Shown here one piece after another: positions 1 through 5,556 of a DNA stretch of 11,808 bases. Under the pieces are notes generated by a model. That model was not told the DNA's origin. It ran no database searches and saw nothing but the letters and a program-made list of their open reading frames with translations. The stretch lies in NCBI GenBank assembly GCA_030605515.1, contig JAUWIE010000135.1:1-11808 (forward strand), in the 5' to 3' direction. Source of the stretch: Thermoplasmatota archaeon (GTDB taxonomy: Archaea; Thermoplasmatota; E2; DHVEG-1). The translations under genes and the position numbers were made by a program. The number at the start of each line of letters is the position of its first letter. Within the stretch, counting starts at the first letter, position 1.

Positions 1-20
1 ATATTTTTAAAGGAAAGTTC

Positions 21-30
21 TTATATATTA
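21..30 (+). promoter_or_regulatory. TATA box of the beta-helix protein gene
   Basis: The run ttatatatta follows a purine-rich stretch (aaaggaaag, 10-18) that could serve as a BRE. Its centre is 30 bases ahead of the ATG at 56. Archaeal initiation about 25-27 bases downstream of the TATA centre would place the RNA start near 52, giving an almost leaderless message. No ribosome binding site precedes the ATG, which agrees with this. Inferred from spacing only. Confidence 0.5.
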
Positions 31-55
31 AAAACAACTATATTATTTGATAACT

Positions 56-1195
56 ATGAATAAAATAAAAAAAATATTTATTATATACGCAGTTTGTATA
101 ATAATATCTATCAATTTTTCATCTTTTAATATCGCAAAGGAAAATAGATCAGAAAGTATTGTTGAAATTTTGATAAAACCAAGACCATCATATTTAGCAG
201 GTAACATTTATGTTGATGATAATAACACTGTTGGCCCATGGGATGGAACGATTATGTATCCATATCAATTTATTCAGGATGCAGTAGATAATGCAAAAAA
301 TTTTTCTACAATTTATGTGGCATCTGGTATATATTATGAAAATGTTAAGGTGAATAAATCAATTTATTTATGTGGTGAAAATTATCATACAACAATTATT
401 GATGGTGGTGGATTTGATTCTGTAATCACAGTTACCATCCAGTTAGTTACAATTAAAGGTTTTAGGATTCAAAATAATATGGATTTAGGATGTAAAGCAG
501 GTATAGCCGTTGAATATGTTGATAATTGCTGGATTATTGGAAATAAAATTGTAGATACTTATTGGACTGCAATCTATATTCGCTCATCACATTATAATAA
601 AATTTCTAATAATAAAATAATTAACAATTATGGAAGTGGAATTGAACTATGTGGATCAAATAACATTGTTGATAATAATACTGTTAATGCAAATGTGGGT
701 AGTGGCATGACACTTACTGGTGGAAGCTGTGTTGTATCTGATAATAAATTCAATGGTAATGATTGCTGGGGTGTTTTTGTATGGAATTCACCAGGTGATA
801 ATATCATTAAACGAAATGTTTTTTACAATAATGCTCGTCAAGGAGTATTTACATATAATTCGTATTGTAGTTATATCTATAATAATGATTTTGTAAACAA
901 TACTGAAGGGAATGCCGCACAAGCATACTCAATTAACGTATGGGATAATGGATTTCCAGGTGGAGGAAATTATTGGTCTGATTTTGAAGAACATCATGGA
1001 CCCAGTTATGATTTATTTACCGGTCCAAATCAGAATATTCCTGGTCACGATGGCATAATTGATCAAGGTGGCAATTATGGTGGATTAAACCCCTATGTAA
1101 TAATTGGGAGATACCAAGATTTCTATCCATTAGCTCATCCATTACACGATACGTTAACACAAATAGGCACAACTCCTACAGATGATATAGAATAA
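56..1195 (+). CDS. secreted NosD-like parallel beta-helix protein
   Basis: A 379-aa protein. I start at ATG 56 (MNKIKK) rather than the in-frame TTG at 47 because the lysine-rich N-region and hydrophobic core (residues 4-23) then form a normal Sec signal peptide and the start fits the upstream TATA box. From about residue 65 it has the pattern of right-handed beta-helix surface proteins: PYQFIQDAVDNA, then IYVASGIYYENV, TTIIDGGG, and repeating turns rich in Asn with G-I/V pairs (GIAVEYVDN, IYIRSSHYNKISNNKI, GSGIELCGSNNIVDNNTV). The C-terminal part has GGNYWSDF near residue 304 and ends with the DFYPL type motif usual in archaeal NosD-like proteins. NosD itself is a copper-loading protein; here only the fold is supported and the ligand (often a carbohydrate in this superfamily) is unknown. 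No C-terminal membrane anchor is visible, so it is probably released or held non-covalently. Confidence 0.85.
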   Translation: MNKIKKIFIIYAVCIIISINFSSFNIAKENRSESIVEILIKPRPSYLAGNIYVDDNNTVGPWDGTIMYPYQFIQDAVDNAKNFSTIYVASGIYYENVKVNKSIYLCGENYHTTIIDGGGFDSVITVTIQLVTIKGFRIQNNMDLGCKAGIAVEYVDNCWIIGNKIVDTYWTAIYIRSSHYNKISNNKIINNYGSGIELCGSNNIVDNNTVNANVGSGMTLTGGSCVVSDNKFNGNDCWGVFVWNSPGDNIIKRNVFYNNARQGVFTYNSYCSYIYNNDFVNNTEGNAAQAYSINVWDNGFPGGGNYWSDFEEHHGPSYDLFTGPNQNIPGHDGIIDQGGNYGGLNPYVIIGRYQDFYPLAHPLHDTLTQIGTTPTDDIE

Positions 1196-1479
1196 TTTAA
1201 AGATATCAATCTATCTTATTTCTTTATTTGATTATCCTATATGTTAAAGTTATTTTAAAAATTGTTAGAAAAGGTTAAATAAATAATAAGTAGCTTTCAT
1301 ACTTTCACCATAACAGCATTAATAACAATTTCTTCTTTAAAATTTTGTAGTTAAAACCTGCTAGATATTGCTTCCTTGATTTTTTTATTTGATTCAATTT
1401 TTTCCTTTATTTCACATAATTATACTAAATTATTTTAAAAATAGCTATATATTAAAACTATGTTCATTTAATTGAAGAA

Positions 1480-1504
1480 TTTTCCTATAATGCCTATAGG
1501 TAAA
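1480..1504. repeat. inverted repeat / possible hairpin
   Basis: The arms cctata (1484-1489) and tatagg (1495-1500) pair perfectly around a 5-base loop (atgcc). After one mismatch (1483/1501) the pairing continues for three A-T pairs. It sits about 155 bases ahead of the small secreted peptide gene. It could be a regulator site or an RNA hairpin from a longer leader. The function is unknown. Confidence 0.4.
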
Positions 1505-1549
1505 ATAAGTATAATAAACTGTAAAATTGATAAATTATTATATATTTTT

Positions 1550-1570
1550 AGGAAAACCACTATTTTTCCT
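1550..1570. repeat. inverted repeat / possible hairpin
   Basis: The arms aggaaaa (1550-1556) and ttttcct (1564-1570) form a perfect 7-bp stem around a 7-base loop (ccactat). It lies about 30 bases upstream of the likely TATA box of the peptide gene at 1659, a position compatible with an operator or activator site. It could also be the terminator of an unrecognised transcript. Confidence 0.4.
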
Positions 1571-1599
1571 TTATTTGTTCGAAAATCTTCTAATGAACC

Positions 1600-1608
1600 T
1601 TAAATATT
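1600..1608 (+). promoter_or_regulatory. TATA box of the Trp-repeat peptide gene
   Basis: The motif ttaaatatt matches the TTTAAATA-type boxes ahead of the genes at 9611 and 10268. A start about 26 bases on (near 1630) would leave a short leader that still includes the ribosome binding site at 1643. A second AT-rich run (1614-1628) fits less well, because initiation from it would cut into that site. Confidence 0.4.
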
Positions 1609-1642
1609 GTATCTTAATATATTATATTTAATAGTCCGAATA

Positions 1643-1647
1643 GGAGG
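1643..1647 (+). promoter_or_regulatory. ribosome binding site of the Trp-repeat peptide
   Basis: GGAGG lies 11 bases ahead of the ATG at 1659. It is a strong Shine-Dalgarno core, with a spacer somewhat longer than those of the signalling operon. It supports this short reading frame as a real, translated gene. Confidence 0.6.
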
Positions 1648-1658
1648 CTAAAAAACTC

Positions 1659-1925
1659 ATGAAAAAATCAATACTTAAAATAGGCACCATACTTATCATA
1701 GTCTCAATGATAATGCTTGCAAGCGCTCTTCTTGTCACAGCTAGATCAAAAGACGATAACAGCTGTGTTGAAGTTGATGATCATACTTGGGGTGGCGAAC
1801 AAGCAAAAAGCACAGATGATCATACTTGGGCTGGCGAACAAGGTAGAACTTTGGATATAGATTTCAAAGGTGGCAGCGGTGACCCCTGGGACGTTGATGG
1901 CGAAGATCCTTGGGACGTTGATTAA
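1659..1925 (+). CDS. small secreted acidic peptide with tandem Trp repeats
   Basis: An 88-aa precursor that I do not recognise. Residues 1-29 are a clear signal peptide (MKKSILKIG, a long hydrophobic core, then ALLVTARS). The mature part, about 59 residues, is strongly acidic and built from two short repeat types. DDHTWGGEQ (40-48) and DDHTWAGEQ (53-61) have a 13-residue period and differ at one base in 27. DPWDVD occurs at 75-80 and 83-88, period 8, and ends the protein. All four Trp residues lie in the repeats, and there is one Cys (36). Acidic residues with His and Trp could bind metal or a partner surface, but that is speculation. A strong ribosome binding site, TATA box and following T-tract support a single-gene unit. 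G+C looks higher than in the flanks. A structural peptide, a signalling peptide or a bacteriocin-like product are all possible. Confidence 0.6.
   Translation: MKKSILKIGTILIIVSMIMLASALLVTARSKDDNSCVEVDDHTWGGEQAKSTDDHTWAGEQGRTLDIDFKGGSGDPWDVDGEDPWDVD
1776..1841 (+). repeat. tandem 27-base repeat in the peptide gene
   Basis: Two copies of a 27-base unit, 1776-1802 and 1815-1841, lie 39 bases apart and differ at a single base (g to c, changing Gly to Ala). The near-identity at DNA level points to recent duplication or to conversion between copies. It encodes the DDHTW[GA]GEQ repeats. Confidence 0.8.
1881..1922 (+). repeat. tandem 18-base repeat at the end of the peptide gene
   Basis: Two copies (1881-1898 and 1905-1922), 24 bases apart, encode DPWDVD twice, the second immediately before the stop codon. 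They differ at two synonymous third positions (gac/gat and ccc/cct), so the amino-acid motif is unchanged although the DNA copies differ. Confidence 0.75.
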
Positions 1926-1933
1926 AAAAAGCC

Positions 1934-1953
1934 TTCTTTTTTTCTTCTTTTCT
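1934..1953 (+). terminator. T-rich terminator after the peptide gene
   Basis: A run that is almost all T with scattered C begins 8 bases after the stop codon and is preceded by an A-tract that can pair weakly with it. Archaeal RNA polymerase ends transcription at T-rich tracts without needing a strong hairpin. This supports the peptide being its own transcription unit. Confidence 0.5.
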
Positions 1954-1976
1954 GTTTGATAATCTTCAAATAAAAA

Positions 1977-2229
1977 TTATGGAATTGTAACTATTGAAAA
2001 ACTATACGGATATAATATTTTCTTCTTGAACTTATCTCTAATTGCATTATGTTTTAGGTACTGATGTAGTTCAATATTCAGATCATTTCCTGTTAAACAC
2101 TTGCGGCATGACTTTTGTTTAATACTCAGGTTTAATATTAATAAACCACCTTCCCACCACCTTTTAATTTCAACAGAGCTTCATCAATCTCATCCCCTCT
2201 TAAGTGAGGTCTGCCAATTCTTCTTTTTT
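1977..2229 (-). pseudogene. possible remnant of a decayed gene
   Basis: On the minus strand two non-random open stretches follow each other in different frames. The first, between stops and ending with the stop at 2138-2140, reads KRRIGRPHLRGDEIDEALL and so on to GGGKVVY. The second, ending with the stop at 1977-1979, has 67 sense codons without a usual start codon and includes SCRKCLTGNDLNIELHQYL. Both look like protein rather than translated noise (charged, with a CxxC), which suggests a gene broken by a frameshift and loss of its start. I do not recognise the family. Chance open frames remain possible, since these are short. Confidence 0.2.
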
Positions 2230-2322
2230 AGGGAAAATTTTAAAACATATGATTTGCATAACTAGTTTTAACTTCTTTTAGAGTTTTAAAATCCTAAATA
2301 ATTAAATTTGAGGGGATTTAAT

Positions 2323-2655
2323 ATGAAATATGAGCCGTTGAAAGATAAAAAACACAAATTAAAGAAAAACAGTAGTTCATCAAAAGATAAAAACCAGTTT
2401 CATCAAGGTTTTGAAAAAGGTGTCGATGATTCTTTTGATATATTTGCTTCTTTTATTGGTTATTATAAAAAATATAAAAATGATGTTAAACTCCTTATGA
2501 ATGAACAAAAAAATGTTTGGTCAAAATGGGTAAAATATTATGAAAGCCAACCAAAAGTAGATACTTCAAACTATTTACATAAATATAATGACTGGCTTTT
2601 TGATTATATTTTCTCAGATATTAATGAAGAATCTGAGTCTTTTTTAACAATATAA
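2323..2655 (+). CDS. small charged hypothetical protein
   Basis: A 110-aa soluble protein that I do not recognise. I start at ATG 2323: the gagggg at 2310-2315 lies 7 bases upstream and acts as its ribosome binding site, whereas the in-frame TTG at 2308 would overlap that site. The N-terminal 30 residues are Lys- and Ser-rich (KDKKHKLKKNSSSSKDK) and probably disordered. The rest (about 32-105) is predicted by eye to be helical, rich in aromatic residues and Lys: FEKGVDDSFDIFASFIGYY, then VWSKWVKYYES and YNDWLFDYIFSDINEE. There is no signal peptide, membrane segment or metal motif. The helical aromatic pattern loosely recalls phasin-like or scaffold proteins, but I would not assign it. It is convergent with radC and has no operon partner. 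Confidence 0.55.
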   Translation: MKYEPLKDKKHKLKKNSSSSKDKNQFHQGFEKGVDDSFDIFASFIGYYKKYKNDVKLLMNEQKNVWSKWVKYYESQPKVDTSNYLHKYNDWLFDYIFSDINEESESFLTI

Positions 2656-2781
2656 AAATATTTGTAAAGAAGAAAAATAAGATTGATAGGAAACTAATGG
2701 CCTTAAGAAAAAATCCACCTGTAATATCTCATTTCTAATGATGATAAATATCTAAAAAAGATTATTCTAAAATGCCACTAT

Positions 2782-3456
2782 TTAAGATAATATACCTTTT
2801 TCTTTCAAACTCGTAAAACTATCCTTACCAATAATCACATGATCAAGTACTTTAATTCCTAAGAGATCTCCTGCATTATAGAGCATCTTTGTTACCGTTT
2901 CATCTTCCTTACTTGGAGAATTATCCCCTGAAGGATGATTATGTACAAGAATAAGTGAATTAGCACTAGCTTTTATTGCAGGATTAAAAACCTCACGGGG
3001 ATGGATAAGAGATGCATTAAGTATTCCAACTGATACTTCTTGTTCATCAATTATCTGGTTTTTTGTATCAAGATACAACGCATAGAAGTGTTCTTTCTTC
3101 TTGTCTTGGAGCTTATCAACAAAATAATTAAAGACATCTTCTGCAGTTTTAATTTTAATTCTATTACCAACTTTCTTAAGTTTATTAGTCCTTTTGAATA
3201 TTTCATACATAGCTCGAATTTTCATCGCAGGAACCTGGTTTTTAAACTCTTCCTTAAGTTCATGAAAAGACAAATCAGACATTTTATCAAAATTATAAGA
3301 ATTCAGGACCCTGTTGGATATATCAATTGCATTTTCTTTGTAATTCCCACGTCCTAAAACAACAGCAAGAAGTTCAGCATTACTAAGTTTAGAAACACCT
3401 TCTTTTTTAAGTCTCATACCCGGTCTATTATCCCATGGGATATCTTTGATTTTCAT
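2782..3456 (-). CDS. radC: RadC-family JAB/MPN-domain protein
   Basis: A 224-aa full-length RadC (bacterial members are usually 220-230 aa). Residues 1-90 are the UPF0758 N-terminal part, with a helix-hairpin-helix-like segment (LSNAELLAVVLGRGN, 24-38). The second hairpin, normally a Gly-rich GIGxAKA type, is degenerate here (NQVPAMKIRAMYEIF, 73-87). Residues 103-224 are the JAMM-type metalloprotease-like domain: SVGILNASLIHPREVF (142-157), then HNHPSGD with His172 and His174, and Asp185 completing the zinc ligands. The biochemical role of RadC is unsettled; the old repair assignment is disputed, and links to recombination, transformation and mobile elements exist. RadC is mainly bacterial, so an archaeal copy may have been acquired. 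The message looks leaderless. Confidence 0.93.
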   Translation of the reverse strand: MKIKDIPWDNRPGMRLKKEGVSKLSNAELLAVVLGRGNYKENAIDISNRVLNSYNFDKMSDLSFHELKEEFKNQVPAMKIRAMYEIFKRTNKLKKVGNRIKIKTAEDVFNYFVDKLQDKKKEHFYALYLDTKNQIIDEQEVSVGILNASLIHPREVFNPAIKASANSLILVHNHPSGDNSPSKEDETVTKMLYNAGDLLGIKVLDHVIIGKDSFTSLKEKGILS

Positions 3457-3477
3457 AAATTGATAACTATTTATTCT

Positions 3478-3487
3478 TATTTATATT
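3478..3487 (-). promoter_or_regulatory. TATA box of radC
   Basis: On the minus strand this reads atataaataa, centred about 27 bases ahead of the radC ATG (3456). Initiation at the normal archaeal distance falls on or next to the start codon, predicting a leaderless message. No ribosome binding site is seen ahead of the ATG, which agrees. A separate tatata at 3502-3507 could have served the now broken plus-strand gene that follows. Confidence 0.45.
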
Positions 3488-3554
3488 TTTCTTAGAAAAA
3501 GTATATATCGCCGATGTTAAACATAATAAATCCATAGCACACCTGATATAAAAT

Positions 3555-3780
3555 ACGAAAGGCGATGATATTTGGATTGCATGTAATATGTAACAAGATG
3601 CAAATGATAATAAATTTGATACTGCCATTCTAGTTAGTTGTGATGGTGATTTCTTAAAGCTTGTTAAATACGTTCAAAATGTCAATAATAGATTAGAAAA
3701 CGCAATTTATTAAATCAAGCCCTCAGATCGATGAAATAAATCGAGAGGATAGCAAATTTATAAAAATGGTTGAATATTAG
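3555..3780 (+). pseudogene. broken NYN-domain (LabA/DUF88-like) gene remnant
   Basis: The C-terminal half of a NYN-domain protein is readable but damaged. Frame one gives KGDDIWIACNM, a stop codon (3591-3593), then QDANDNKFDTAILVSCDGDF and LVKYVQNVNNRLENA. This is the hallmark of the family: a KGxDxxxxxDM segment, then YDTAILVSGDGDF with the acidic nuclease-site residues, then a K-V-ENA segment. Frame one stops at 3711. The continuation FIKSSPQIDEINREDSKFIKM is in the next frame, ending at 3778-3780, so there is a frameshift near 3704-3710. The N-terminal 80-90 residues are absent: only about 100 bases separate it from radC. NYN proteins are PIN-like RNases. With a stop, a frameshift and a missing N-terminus, the gene is almost certainly dead. 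Confidence 0.75.
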
Positions 3781-3789
3781 ATTGTTGTC

Positions 3790-3827
3790 AAAAAAAGGCA
3801 TCAATCCAAAAATTTTTCTCAGAGAAA
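3790..3827 (-). terminator. terminator region of the tRNA-Pro gene
   Basis: Downstream of the tRNA on the minus strand there is a small hairpin (TTTCT and AGAAA around CTG; plus-strand span 3815-3827), directly followed by T5 (3808-3812) and, 11 bases on, by T7 (3790-3796). T-runs such as these end archaeal tRNA transcripts. The hairpin may be incidental. Confidence 0.5.
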
Positions 3828-3833
3828 TCTCAA

Positions 3834-3906
3834 TGGGCCCGCTGAGATTTGAACTCAAGTCTATACCACCCCAAGGTACAAGGATGCCAAGCTACCCTAC
3901 GGGCCC
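3834..3906 (-). tRNA. tRNA-Pro (anticodon GGG)
   Basis: A 73-base cloverleaf read on the minus strand. The acceptor arm GGGCCCG pairs with CGGGCCC, with A73 and no encoded CCA. Positions 8-9 are TA. The D-arm is GGGT, loop AGCTTGGCA, TCCT: three pairs with position 13/22 mismatched, common in archaea. The anticodon arm GTACC / GGTAT encloses TTGGGGT, so T33 is followed by anticodon GGG, decoding CCC and CCU proline codons. The variable loop has 4 bases (AGAC). The T-arm TTGAG / CTCAG encloses TTCAAAT, the standard T-loop. There is no intron. The 5' side faces the sugar transporter promoter, so the two are divergently transcribed. The stop codon of the broken NYN gene lies 53 bases beyond the tRNA 3' end. 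Confidence 0.93.
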
Positions 3907-3966
3907 AAAACCTTTGTATGGATATTGTTTCTGTTCAAAAACTTATTCTTACTTTTTTTGGAAAGG

Positions 3967-3976
3967 TTTAATATGA
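3967..3976 (+). promoter_or_regulatory. TATA box of the SemiSWEET gene
   Basis: The run ttaatatga (3968-3976), after the purine-rich gaaagg (3961-3966), is centred 30 bases ahead of the ATG at 4002. The expected RNA start near 3998 gives an almost leaderless message. This decides the start in favour of ATG 4002 over the TTG at 3978, which would lie ahead of the RNA start. Confidence 0.5.
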
Positions 3977-4001
3977 TTTGTGTGATGGAAGTTTTGTTTC
4001 T

Positions 4002-4274
4002 ATGGGTGATCTATCTTTAGAGTTATTTGGTTTGATTGCAGGGGCTATTACTTCATTAGGTTTTATCCCGCAACTTTTCAGAGGCTTTCGGACTAAAAAA
4101 CTTGATGATATTTCTTATTTTATGCCGATGGTTCTTGCAGTTGGAATGACATTGTGGTTTATCTATGGTTATATGTCCAATGCAATAGCGATAATGGCTG
4201 CTAATGCCTTTAGCATTTGTTGCTGCTTTATCCTAATTTTAATGAAAAAAAAGTATTCACTTCTTAAAAAATAG
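4002..4274 (+). CDS. SemiSWEET (MtN3/PQ-loop) sugar transporter
   Basis: A 90-aa integral membrane protein, the normal size of a prokaryotic SemiSWEET (three-helix bundle, working as a dimer, moving sugars such as sucrose or glucose down their gradient). TM1 is about residues 7-26 and ends in the family's PQ motif (GFIPQ, Pro23-Gln24). A cytoplasmic loop with KKLDDIS (32-38) leads into TM2 (about 40-57, GMTLWFIYG with Trp52), and TM3 spans 61-81 (AIAIMAANAFSICCCFILIL, with the usual pocket Asn at 68). The tail is KKKYSLLKK, giving a positively charged cytoplasmic end. The start was chosen from the TATA spacing; the in-frame TTG at 3978 would add eight residues not needed by the fold. Substrate cannot be told from sequence. 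It ends 5 bases from the convergent aminotransferase gene. Confidence 0.9.
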   Translation: MGDLSLELFGLIAGAITSLGFIPQLFRGFRTKKLDDISYFMPMVLAVGMTLWFIYGYMSNAIAIMAANAFSICCCFILILMKKKYSLLKK

Positions 4275-4279
4275 TAATT

Positions 4280-5482
4280 CTAACTTAGCTTCTTTTTCAT
4301 AAATTTTTCAAGGTTATCAAATGCTTTCTCTAGTGTATTTATTGATGGGAGTATAACTGCTCTGAAATGATTTTTACCATATGTCTGGCAGAATCCTGAT
4401 CCATTGACGATAAGGACATGTGTTTCTTTTAACACGTCTAGTACAAACTCTTTGTCATCTTTCCATATTCCACTATCCATTGCCTCAATTTTTGGAAAAA
4501 TATAGAATGCACCATCTGGTTTTGCTGTTGAAATACCTTCTATTTCATTGAGTCGTTTATATGAGAAATCACGTCGTTTACGTAGTTTCTGATTCATTTC
4601 TTTGATATGGTTTTGTGGTCCTTTGAGTGCTTTAATACCTGTTCTTTGACAAACTGAGTTTGCGCAGAGGCGAGAACGTGCTATTCGCATAAATGCATCC
4701 TGAATTGCATCAAGCTCTCCGTTATGATGAAACATAATATATCCAACACGCCAACCTGGAACAAGATACACTTTTGACAATCCGTTTAATGTTATAACAG
4801 GCACATCATTTGATAAAGATGCTGTTGCAATTTGCTTTCCATCAAATGTGATATCATCATATATTTCATCAGAAATAATAGGTAAATTATGTTCTCCTGC
4901 AACATTAATTATTTCTTGAATAACTTTTTTTGAATAAAGAGCGCCTGTTGGGTTGTTTGGATTAATTACAATAATTCCCCTTGTACGTTTAGTAATCTTA
5001 CTTTTTATATCGTCGATATCAGGTTGCCATCCTTCAGATTCTATAGTTTTGTATGGTATAGGTTTTGCATTATTAAAACGAGTAATTACATTGTATTGAG
5101 GATATGTTGGACCGGGTACAAGAAGTTCGTCACCTGGGTCAAGGCAAGCATTTAGAAATATCTGAAGACTTTCAGTAACGCCTGTTGTAACACAGATATC
5201 ATCAAGTTTGTAATCAACGTTATTTCTTTTTTTCTCACGTTCTATTATGGCCTTACGGAATTCAAAATCACCTTCTGAAGATGAATAACCATTATAACCT
5301 TCATTTGTTGCTTCATAGAGTGCGTCTTTTATATGCTGCGGAGTATCAAAATCATATTTGATAGGATCACCAATGTTTAGATGTAAAACCTCAATTCCTT
5401 TTTTCTCTAGCTCTCTTGCAGGAAGAACGATATCTCTGATTGCATAGGAAATTCCTTGCGATCGTTTCGATGCCTTAATCAT
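4280..5482 (-). CDS. alanine-type class I aminotransferase (PLP)
   Basis: A 400-aa fold-type I aminotransferase, full length. The motifs are in order: LNIGDPIKYDF (35-45), TTGVTESLQIFL (99-110), PGPTYPQY (123-130), NPNNPTG (174-180), SDEIYDD with Asp205 and Tyr208 contacting the cofactor, LNGLSKVY with the Schiff-base Lys237, GWRVGY with Arg245 for the phosphate, and HFRAV with Arg374 for the substrate carboxylate. The segments GLSKVYLVPGWRVGY, then GAFYIFPKIE, KEFVLDVL and GSGF closely match the Pyrococcus furiosus alanine transaminase as I recall it, so alanine + 2-oxoglutarate to pyruvate + glutamate is the most likely reaction. A broader specificity (AspC-like or valine-pyruvate type) cannot be excluded. 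It follows the signalling operon in the same direction after a 74-base gap that holds its own TATA box, so it is probably transcribed separately. Confidence 0.92.
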   Translation of the reverse strand: MIKASKRSQGISYAIRDIVLPARELEKKGIEVLHLNIGDPIKYDFDTPQHIKDALYEATNEGYNGYSSSEGDFEFRKAIIEREKKRNNVDYKLDDICVTTGVTESLQIFLNACLDPGDELLVPGPTYPQYNVITRFNNAKPIPYKTIESEGWQPDIDDIKSKITKRTRGIIVINPNNPTGALYSKKVIQEIINVAGEHNLPIISDEIYDDITFDGKQIATASLSNDVPVITLNGLSKVYLVPGWRVGYIMFHHNGELDAIQDAFMRIARSRLCANSVCQRTGIKALKGPQNHIKEMNQKLRKRRDFSYKRLNEIEGISTAKPDGAFYIFPKIEAMDSGIWKDDKEFVLDVLKETHVLIVNGSGFCQTYGKNHFRAVILPSINTLEKAFDNLEKFMKKKLS

Positions 5483-5514
5483 AAAAAATCACTAGGGGCA
5501 TCATATCTAGAAGT

Positions 5515-5525
5515 ATGATAAATAG
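5515..5525 (-). promoter_or_regulatory. likely TATA box of the aminotransferase gene
   Basis: On the minus strand this reads ctatttatcat, about 38 bases ahead of the ATG at 5482. It predicts an RNA start near 5494 and a leader of about a dozen bases. The leader has no strong ribosome binding site (only gtgat just ahead of the T-run). Spacing evidence only. Confidence 0.35.
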
Positions 5526-5556
5526 TTGATGGTAAAAATACGATCAAATCCAAGTT

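Larger units (their letters stand above)
1196..1658. other. 463-base AT-rich intergenic region
   Basis: I find no gene on either strand. The stretch is very AT-rich, with T-tracts just after the beta-helix gene (for example ttatttctttatttg, from 1215) that could end transcription. It contains two hairpin-forming inverted repeats (1480-1504 and 1550-1570), listed separately. A 14-base string (tttttcctttattt) occurs twice, near 1400 and 1563, but in sequence this biased it may be chance. The right end carries the promoter and ribosome binding site of the small peptide gene. Confidence 0.6.

Noticed and set aside
47..55. TTG at 47 as the start of the beta-helix gene.
   Set aside because: ATG at 56 gives a normal signal peptide and agrees with the TATA spacing; there is no ribosome binding site for the TTG.
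3489..3550. A plus-strand stretch reading LEKVYIADVKHNKSIAHLI, possibly the lost N-terminus of the NYN gene.
   Set aside because: The match to the usual NYN N-terminus (V-I-x-I-D-G-x-N) is too weak, and most of the intervening domain would have to be deleted.
3834..3906. tRNA-Pro as a used attachment site of an integrated element.
   Set aside because: I see no second copy of the tRNA 3' end and no integrase in the window, so this stays a hypothesis under the RadC/NYN finding.
3770..3976. Plus-strand open frame of 68 codons.
   Set aside because: It runs across the antisense of the tRNA-Pro gene and resembles no protein.
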